NCBI RefSeq assembly: GCF_000023585.1
Contig: NC_012914.1
Coordinates: 2,433,001 to 2,497,000 of the forward strand
Direction of reading: 5' to 3'
From: Paenibacillus sp. JDR-2
GTDB taxonomy: Bacteria; Bacillota; Bacilli; Paenibacillales; Paenibacillaceae
DNA length: 64,000 nucleotides
Shown here: one piece after another, positions 59,539 through 64,000 of the stretch
Numbering within the stretch: the stretch's first letter is position 1
How the letters are laid out: each line of letters starts with the position of its first letter
The notes under the pieces: model-generated
What the model saw: only the letters and a program-made list of their open reading frames with translations
What the model was told of the DNA's origin: nothing
The model's database searches: none
Made by a program: the position numbers and the translations under genes

Positions 59539-60396
59539 ATGGTTGGTTGGGTAGACGAGTGGTGGCTGAGGCTGCTTGCGGGTCTAGTCGGGAGCGGTCT
59601 GATTGCTGCTGCAGCTTATCGGACGCGCTCATTATCAGGCTCGGGAGCATGGTCAGCCATGATCATGGGTACGGGCTTCGTGACGTTAGGCGAGCCGGTC
59701 TGGTTCGGGTGCCTGATTGCTTTCTTTGTATCTTCGACTATATGGTCAAAGTGGAAGAAACGCCACCGGGCCAAAGCCGCCGCGGAAGCAAATTACGAGA
59801 AGACCGGAAGGCGCGATGCCGGACAGGTCTGGGCCAATGGCGGCATCGGGCTGTTCTTATGCGCGGGAAATGCGCTCTGGCCGGACACGGCCTGGCTGTT
59901 TGCGTATATCGGCGTAATGGCCGCCGTAAATGCGGATACTTGGGCCACGGAAATCGGGGCCCTGAGCCGTACCGCGCCGCGGTCGATCACGACCGGCAAG
60001 CGGGTAAAGCCGGGCACGAGCGGCGCCATTACGCCGCTTGGCACGCTTGCAGCGCTGGCTGGCGCCGCCTTCATCGGCGGCGTCAGTGCTGCGCTGCTGG
60101 CGCTCCCGCAGCAGGCTGACGCCGCCGCGGGCAGCGCCCCTGGCGGCGCGGCGGCGGTAGTCATCGCCGCAGCTGCCGCCGGCCTGGCCGGATGCTTCGC
60201 CGACTCGCTGCTCGGCGCCACCGGCCAGGCCATGTACCGCTGCCGGGTATGCGGCAGCGAGACCGAGCGCGCCGTCCATTGCAGGACGGCGGCAGAGCGG
60301 GTGCGCGGCTTGGCCGCGCTGAACAACGACAGGGTAAACCTCCTGTCGTCGGTCTTCGCCGGCTTGCTTGGCTGGGCCATCGGCGCCCTCTTTTAA
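59539..60396 (+). CDS. DUF92 family membrane protein (TMEM19/VTE6-like)
   Basis: 285 residues, six to seven predicted membrane helices. DUF92 signature segments: LSGSGAWSAMIMGTGFVTLG, NADTWATEIGALSRTAPRSITTGKRVKPGTSGAITPLGTLA, and the C-terminal GCFADSLLGATGQAMYRC...NNDRVNLLSSVFAGLLGWAIGALF. Plant VTE6 of this family phosphorylates phytyl phosphate, suggesting an isoprenoid-phosphate kinase, but bacterial roles are unproven. A CRVCGSETERAVHC segment adds three Cys. The second half (about 59990-60380) is strikingly GC-rich compared with its surroundings. AAGGAGCGGGG ribosome site. Confidence 0.88.
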   Translation: MVGWVDEWWLRLLAGLVGSGLIAAAAYRTRSLSGSGAWSAMIMGTGFVTLGEPVWFGCLIAFFVSSTIWSKWKKRHRAKAAAEANYEKTGRRDAGQVWANGGIGLFLCAGNALWPDTAWLFAYIGVMAAVNADTWATEIGALSRTAPRSITTGKRVKPGTSGAITPLGTLAALAGAAFIGGVSAALLALPQQADAAAGSAPGGAAAVVIAAAAAGLAGCFADSLLGATGQAMYRCRVCGSETERAVHCRTAAERVRGLAALNNDRVNLLSSVFAGLLGWAIGALF

Positions 60397-60402
60397 AACA
60401 AT

Positions 60403-60456
60403 CCCCTGCAAAAGATTAGCTTGAAGACAGCTAATCTTTTGCAGGGGTCTTTTTTA
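60403..60456. terminator. Strong intrinsic terminator
   Basis: CCCCTGCAAAAGATTAGCT (60403-60421) and AGCTAATCTTTTGCAGGGG (60429-60447) form a perfect 19-bp stem with a 7-nt loop and a T-run. Confidence 0.93.
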
Positions 60457-60526
60457 CTCCTTTATGCTTGAACCTACTGGATTTCCGAATCGCTTTCCTA
60501 TAAAATGGAATTATATATTGAAACTG

Positions 60527-60545
60527 TGTTTCGTATAGTGAAACA
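60527..60545 (+). promoter_or_regulatory. Inverted repeat, candidate operator upstream of the VOC gene
   Basis: TGTTTC (60527-60532), 7-nt gap, GAAACA (60540-60545), 22 bases before the start codon. A further GAAAC at 60520 overlaps. It resembles IclR/GntR-type operators, but no regulator gene is next to it. Confidence 0.4.
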
Positions 60546-60566
60546 ATAGGCGGTGAGAGTGAAAGA

Positions 60567-60941
60567 ATGGCTTTCTTATTCACTGGAATTGATCATGTTC
60601 AGTTAGCTGCTCCGGAAGGCTGTGAGCAGGAAGCGCGGAGCTTTTACGCTAACTTGCTTGGCTGGAGAGAGATAGCAAAGCCTCAAAAACTGATTAAACG
60701 CGGCGGAGTATGGTTTCAATGCGGAGCGCATCAGGTGCATATCGGGGTTCAAAACGATTTTGTCCCCGCCAAAAAAGCTCATCCTGCCTTTCAGGTGCAG
60801 AACTTAAATGCGCTTAGGGAGTATTTAATTCAAGAAGGAATTCAAGTTACGGATGATCAAGCGCGATCTGAAGAAGGGGTGCGACGATTCTATCTAAACG
60901 ACCCTTTTGGTAACCGCCTCGAATTTCTGGAGTGGCTTTAA
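60567..60941 (+). CDS. Glyoxalase/VOC-fold protein
   Basis: 124 residues, a vicinal-oxygen-chelate monomer unit (two beta-alpha-beta-beta-beta modules). Starts GIDHVQLAAPEGCEQEARSFYANLLGW with metal-ligand position His10; His58 (HQVHIGVQ) and Glu119 or Glu122 (NRLEFLEWL) give the other ligands; DPFGNRLEFLEW is a clear VOC ending. Could be an isomerase, dioxygenase or resistance protein; substrate unknown. GGCGGTGAGAG is upstream. A separate unit after the 60403 terminator, with a possible operator at 60527. Confidence 0.85.
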   Translation: MAFLFTGIDHVQLAAPEGCEQEARSFYANLLGWREIAKPQKLIKRGGVWFQCGAHQVHIGVQNDFVPAKKAHPAFQVQNLNALREYLIQEGIQVTDDQARSEEGVRRFYLNDPFGNRLEFLEWL

Positions 60942-60974
60942 ATAATAATGAATGGATTAGGAGATGACGAATCG

Positions 60975-61730
60975 ATGAACAGCAAGGAGCGTTTTTCCGA
61001 CCGGGTTGATCAGTATGTCAAATACCGTCCGAGCTATTCGGACGAGGTCATTCAATATTTGTACGGGACAATCGGGTTCCGTCCGGAATCCTCCATTGCG
61101 GATGTAGGGGCGGGAACGGGCATATTCACCAGGCTGCTTTTGGAGCAAGGAAGCAAGGTAACCGCCGTTGAGCCTAATCCGGATATGCGGCAAGCGGCCG
61201 TGGAGCAATTAAGCGGATATCCCAAATTCCAGGCGGCATCGGGTTCAGCCGAAGAGACCGGTCTTGCGGACCATTCCGTTGATTTTATCGTTTGCGCCCA
61301 GTCCTTTCACTGGTTTGACCGTACCGCAGCACAAGCGGAATTCAACCGGATCCTAAAGCCCGGCGGCAAAGCCGTACTGATCTGGAATTCCCGTTTAACG
61401 ACTGGCACACCATTCCTGGAAGGTTATGACCGGCTGCTTAGGACTTACGGCATTGATTACGAGAAAGTGGGCCACAAAAATATTTCTCAAGACGCCCTTA
61501 CGCCGTTCTTCAAAGACGGAACACTCCATAAGGCAACCTTCCCGTTATTAAGCCTGCTGGACTTTGAGCAATTAAGCGGACGGATGTCGTCTTCCTCTTA
61601 CATGCCGCTGCCCGGCCATCCCAACCATGAGCTTTTAGTGTCCGAGCTGAAGAAGCTATTTGACGCTAACGAGAAAAATGGTCTAATCTCCTTCGATTAT
61701 GAGACCGAGATCTACTGGGGCGAAGTATAG
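60975..61730 (+). CDS. Class I SAM-dependent methyltransferase
   Basis: About 251 residues. Methyltransf_11-type: motif I IADVGAGTGIFTRLLLEQG, acidic loop TAVEPNPDMRQAA, motif II DFIVCAQSFHWFD and LKPGGKAVLIWNS. The N-terminal RFSDRVDQYVKYRPSYSDEVIQYL is typical of a subgroup acting on small molecules (similar to trans-aconitate/ubiE-type enzymes). ATG 60975 chosen (TAGGAGATGA 8 bases upstream) over ATG 60948. Probably co-transcribed with the VOC gene, 33 bases away. Substrate unknown. Confidence 0.88.
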   Translation: MNSKERFSDRVDQYVKYRPSYSDEVIQYLYGTIGFRPESSIADVGAGTGIFTRLLLEQGSKVTAVEPNPDMRQAAVEQLSGYPKFQAASGSAEETGLADHSVDFIVCAQSFHWFDRTAAQAEFNRILKPGGKAVLIWNSRLTTGTPFLEGYDRLLRTYGIDYEKVGHKNISQDALTPFFKDGTLHKATFPLLSLLDFEQLSGRMSSSSYMPLPGHPNHELLVSELKKLFDANEKNGLISFDYETEIYWGEV

Positions 61731-61835
61731 ATTCAACTCCCCCTATCGCAAGGATTATTAACTTAATCTCTGACTAGGGGGTTGGCGGATTATGGTATAA
61801 TGGGGCTTGAATCGGGAGACAAGGAGAAATACGTG

Positions 61836-62594
61836 ATGAAAATAATCGATTTAAGCGTACCTATCAGTCCATCTATCAGAGAGCCTTTGCCGGCAAAAAT
61901 TGAATATTCGAGCCATGAAGCAGGCGCGCGGCAAGCAGCTGCCATACTTGGGCTTAAGCAGGAGGATTTTCCGGAAGGCAAAGCGTGGGCGACGGAAACG
62001 GTAACCCTGAATACGCATGCGGGTACTCATATAGATGCACCATGGCACTATTGGCCAACTTCGGAAGGGAAGCCAGCCAGAACGATTGACGAGCTTCCGC
62101 TCGAATGGTTCTTTTCCGATGGCGTATTGCTCGATTTCAGCGCCAAGCCACCAGGCTACGAGATTACTACGGAAGATTTGAAAGCCGAGTTGGACCGGAT
62201 TGGCTACACGTTAAAACCATTTGATATCGTCCTGATCCGGAGCGATGCGGACAAACGTTTATACCACGAGCATTATGCATTCCTGCATGCGGGGGTATCG
62301 GCCGAAGCTACGGTCTGGCTGCTTGATCAAGGCATTAAAGTAGTGGGTACCGACGGATGGGGATGGGACATCCCGCTCAACCTGCAAGCAGAATCGTTCA
62401 AACAGAATCCGAGGGAAGGCGTCTTGTGGGCCGCTCATTTTGTCGGCAAGGACAGGGAATACTGCCAAATCGAGAAACTGGCCAACCTGGACCAAATCCC
62501 GCAGCCTTACGGCTTCAAAGTATGCTGCTTCCCGATCAAAGTGGAAAAAGCAAGCGGAGGCTGGTCTCGTCCAGTCGCTATTTTACAGGACTAA
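61836..62594 (+). CDS. Cyclase-family metal hydrolase (kynurenine formamidase-like)
   Basis: About 252 residues of the PF04199 cyclase family. Metal-binding signature THAGTHIDAPWHYWP (HxGTHxDxPxH), start IIDLSVPISPSIREPLP and C-terminal YGFKVCCFPIKVEKASGGWSRPVAIL. Family members include KynB formamidases, isatin hydrolases and uncharacterised amidohydrolases. No tryptophan-degradation genes nearby, so the substrate is open. ATG 61836 (AAGGAG 9 bases upstream) is used; GTG 61833 is possible. Convergent with the lipoprotein gene and sharing a terminator. Confidence 0.88.
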   Translation: MKIIDLSVPISPSIREPLPAKIEYSSHEAGARQAAAILGLKQEDFPEGKAWATETVTLNTHAGTHIDAPWHYWPTSEGKPARTIDELPLEWFFSDGVLLDFSAKPPGYEITTEDLKAELDRIGYTLKPFDIVLIRSDADKRLYHEHYAFLHAGVSAEATVWLLDQGIKVVGTDGWGWDIPLNLQAESFKQNPREGVLWAAHFVGKDREYCQIEKLANLDQIPQPYGFKVCCFPIKVEKASGGWSRPVAILQD

Positions 62595-62599
62595 ATGAA

Positions 62600-62635
62600 G
62601 AAAGACAGCGGGATTAGATCCCGCTGTCTTTTTTT
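62600..62635. terminator. Terminator shared by convergent genes
   Basis: AAAGACAGCGGGAT pairs with ATCCCGCTGTCTTT around TAG, then T-run. The hairpin includes the stop and last four codons of the minus-strand lipoprotein gene. Confidence 0.9.
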
Positions 62636-63459
62636 ATGAAATCCTCAGGGATAGTCATAATATATCTTTTATCGCCAATTTGACATCCGGTTGCAAAGTA
62701 GCTAATATTTCCTTCTTCGGTTTTCTCCTGTTCGATATTCGCGCATTCCGTTTTGGAGTCGCCTGTATCGCCCCCTCCAAAAGCATCCTCGCTGTTATCG
62801 TGTATATATTGCAGCTTGGTGCCGTCAGTGATCAGATAGATATAGATCGGATCGCCTTCAATTGTCAATGATGTTATTTTTAATTGATCGGCCTGGTGGT
62901 TCTCAAAACGATTTATGAAGCTCTTCAATTTAGCAACATTATAATATTTAAAATGTCGGACATAAATTTCATCGCCTAACAGCTGTTCGATGGAGCTTTC
63001 AATACCGGAATTGTAGGCGGTTCTCTCTTGTGGGCGTTCGCCGCTAACATTAGGCTGGTACAGGATAAGGACGTTTTTCACGTTATAAAATAGCGGAGAA
63101 TTTACGTTCATTACCTTTGTTTGCTCAGCAAAATCGAGTCTTGCCTTTTTCGTATCTTTGGCATTGCCATAAACGTACACCATAATTCTCTCTTTGCCCG
63201 GGAGCGCATAGATAGAAGGCTTCACTTTATTTAATTTGAAATAGGAATCAGAAGCATCTGCCGTCAACTCGACTTCGTTCGCTTTTAGGGTTTTAACGAT
63301 ATCCTCCTCTTTTAACGGAGTTTCCTTGTACGCAATACCATCGTTTGAAACAACGTGCGGAACGCTAGAATCGGGCTCGGATTTGCAACCAGCTAGTCCA
63401 ACAAGCAATATCGCTATGCCAAGCATGCTTAAATATCCTTTTCTCCATTTTTTAAGCAT
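62614..63459 (-). CDS. Lipoprotein with DUF4362-like C-terminus
   Basis: 281 residues. Signal peptide with lipobox LAGC, Cys25, so anchored outside the membrane. Residues about 30-165 are a first domain (KANEVELTADASDSYFKLNKV, MVYVYGNAKDTKKARLDF). The C-terminal 120 residues (AKLKSFINRFENHQADQLKI, TSLTIEGDPIYIYLITDG, ISYFATGC) match the DUF4362 pattern and share the INRF segment with the broken gene at 4308. AAAGGGTGA lies before the ATG on the minus strand. Function unknown; family members are frequent in Paenibacillaceae as multi-copy lipoproteins. Confidence 0.82.
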   Translation of the reverse strand: MLKKWRKGYLSMLGIAILLVGLAGCKSEPDSSVPHVVSNDGIAYKETPLKEEDIVKTLKANEVELTADASDSYFKLNKVKPSIYALPGKERIMVYVYGNAKDTKKARLDFAEQTKVMNVNSPLFYNVKNVLILYQPNVSGERPQERTAYNSGIESSIEQLLGDEIYVRHFKYYNVAKLKSFINRFENHQADQLKITSLTIEGDPIYIYLITDGTKLQYIHDNSEDAFGGGDTGDSKTECANIEQEKTEEGNISYFATGCQIGDKRYIMTIPEDFIKKDSGI

Positions 63460-63525
63460 TTTATCACCCTTTCTATATCTAAATAGACGCAGGAAATAAC
63501 TGGAAAGTTACGCGCCTGTACCAAC

Positions 63526-63561
63526 AAAAAAGACAGACTCGAAATCACCGAGTCTGTCTTT
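63526..63561. terminator. Bidirectional terminator, probably of the pepF-like gene
   Basis: AAAGACAGACTCG (63529-63541) and CGAGTCTGTCTTT (63549-63561), a perfect 13-bp stem with a 7-nt loop. The A-run on the left gives a U tail for minus-strand transcription. Confidence 0.85.
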
Positions 63562-63656
63562 CATCTGTCTTTTTGTGTCTCTCGTCTTCTCCTCGCCCCT
63601 CTACACGAAGTAAAGGAGCTTTTGGTGTACCATTGCGTGGAAAGGGTGGAGAGAGA

Positions 63657-63767
63657 GGGAAAGGAACTCCTGAGGAGCGAAGCGCCCGCCTTTGGAACTC
63701 GGGAATACACCTTTAGGTGTCATTCAAAATTCCCGATTCCAACAGCGGCCGAAGGAGATCCTTTCCC
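63657..63767 (+). repeat. Structured ~110-bp repeat, copy C
   Basis: 111 bp. Outer arms GGGAAAGGAACTCCT (63657-63671) and AGGAGATCCTTTCCC (63753-63767) pair with one mismatch. Conserved GAGGAGCGAAGCGCCCGCC and AACAGCGGCCGAAGGAG blocks. Inner stem 63694-63706 pairs with 63729-63740 (one bulge), and a nested ACACCT/AGGTGT hairpin lies at 63707-63720. Located between the pepF-like stop (minus strand) and its terminator. Confidence 0.8.
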
Positions 63768-63805
63768 GTCCTCGGAACTGCCCCTTCCTCCAAGTAATCA
63801 CCAAC

Positions 63806-63883
63806 CGATCCGTTTACTTCGTCAACTCCTCCGAGCCGTTTACTTCGTTAACTCCTCCGAGCCGTTTACTTCGTTAACTCCTC
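63806..63883. repeat. 26-bp tandem repeat covering the pepF-like stop codon
   Basis: Three units of CGAGCCGTTTACTTCGTTAA plus CTCCTC at 63806-63831 (two differences), 63832-63857 and 63858-63883 (identical). The third unit holds the last codons and stop of the pepF-like gene on the minus strand, so the gene end was duplicated twice outward. Confidence 0.8.
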
Positions 63884-64000
63884 CATCTGCTCAATCAAGC
63901 TCTCAAACACGCTCATGGCTTGCTCGATTGGCTCTGGGGAAGACATATCAACGCCGGCTTTCTTCAGGATGTTAATCGAGAAGTCGCTTCCGCCGCTCTT
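63866..64000 (-). CDS. pepF: Oligoendopeptidase F-like M3 peptidase, C-terminal end (truncated by window)
   Basis: Only the last 44 codons are inside the window. They read KSGGSDFSINILKKAGVDM, then SSPEPIEQAMSVFESLIEQM and end EELTK. The SGGSxxxINILKKAGVDMxxPEPI pattern is the conserved C-terminal segment of PepF/M3 zinc oligopeptidases, close to the substrate-binding face. The HExxH site lies outside the window. The stop is TAA at 63866-63868. Downstream on its own strand come two outward copies of its 26-bp end, repeat copy C and a terminator. Family assignment rests on this short tail only. Confidence 0.8.
   Translation of the reverse strand, partial: KSGGSDFSINILKKAGVDMSSPEPIEQAMSVFESLIEQMEELTK

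Larger units (their letters stand above)
63460..63865. other. Intergenic region between the lipoprotein and pepF-like genes
   Basis: About 400 bases without a gene on either strand. From left to right: the lipoprotein promoter region (not resolved), a bidirectional terminator (63526-63561), repeat copy C (63657-63767), a C/T-rich spacer, and a 26-bp tandem repeat (63806-63883) reaching into the pepF-like stop codon. Reading frames crossing copy C lack ribosome sites and look non-coding. Confidence 0.65.

Noticed and set aside
59793..60380. Long open frames on both strands over the GC-rich half of the DUF92 gene
   Set aside because: Expected from high GC with few stop codons; only the DUF92 frame has a ribosome site and recognisable family motifs.
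63806..63883. CRISPR array
   Set aside because: Units are directly adjacent with no spacers and extend into a coding sequence.
63622..63975. Reading frame over repeat copy C and the tandem repeats
   Set aside because: Crosses palindromes, overlaps the real minus-strand peptidase end, and has no ribosome site.

Overview
The window looks like chromosomal DNA of a Paenibacillus-type Firmicute. Ribosome binding sites are strong (AGGAGG-like) and GTG/TTG starts are common. Carbohydrate uptake uses CUT1 ABC transporters without a local ATPase, paired with YesM/YesN-type or membrane AraC-type regulators. The haem genes are those of the Gram-positive coproporphyrin-dependent branch. No rRNA, tRNA, CRISPR array, insertion sequence or integrase was seen.

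Layout. 1-2.4 kb: a heterodimeric ABC exporter whose first subunit is cut by the window edge. 2.4-5.9 kb: a decayed, partly AT-rich accessory stretch with small unknown proteins, a Nudix protein that has lost its catalytic box, a broken DUF4362-like lipoprotein, a GNAT enzyme and a HAD phosphatase. 6.0-14.1 kb: sugar cluster 1 (binding lipoprotein, two permeases, YesM-like kinase, YesN-like regulator, second paralogous binding lipoprotein). 14.9-23.8 kb: sugar cluster 2 (LplA-like lipoprotein, LplB/LplC-like permeases, GH88 unsaturated glucuronyl hydrolase, membrane AraC regulator, second paralogous lipoprotein). 23.9-38.5 kb: housekeeping and small genes (orphan holin, CuA-type cupredoxin, SufR-like regulator, YtxG/YtxH-like pair, glutamate racemase, MarR/MFS pair, M14 peptidase, HesB-like protein, PDZ-Lon protease, LTA-synthase family protein, two methyltransferases). 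38.7-53.5 kb: a type IV pilus locus with three minor (pseudo)pilins, PilB with a MshEN-like c-di-GMP-type N-terminus, PilT, PilC, major pilin, prepilin peptidase, a fused PilM-PilN and PilO. It is interrupted by a convergent 1,410-residue secreted multidomain protein. 53.7-57.2 kb: hemE-hemH-hemY. 57.3-64 kb: CapA-like protein, glycerophosphodiesterase, DUF92 protein, glyoxalase-fold protein, methyltransferase, cyclase-family hydrolase, a DUF4362-like lipoprotein and the 3' end of an M3 oligopeptidase (pepF-like).

How the parts work together. Both sugar clusters would import oligosaccharides through shared-ATPase CUT1 importers under their own membrane sensors, and cluster 2 opens unsaturated uronates with GH88. 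In both, a second binding protein sits directly after the regulator, which suggests a sensing role. The pilus genes could build and retract a type IV pilus, with assembly probably tuned by c-di-GMP.

The most unusual signal is a family of three dispersed, structured elements of about 110 bp (2433-2542 on minus; 14622-14732 and 63657-63767 on plus). They share conserved single-strand-like blocks, but their inner and outer stems differ in sequence while keeping base pairing. I do not recognise the family. Two copies lie in 3' untranslated regions between a stop codon and the terminator. All calls come from reading the sequence; no database search was possible.
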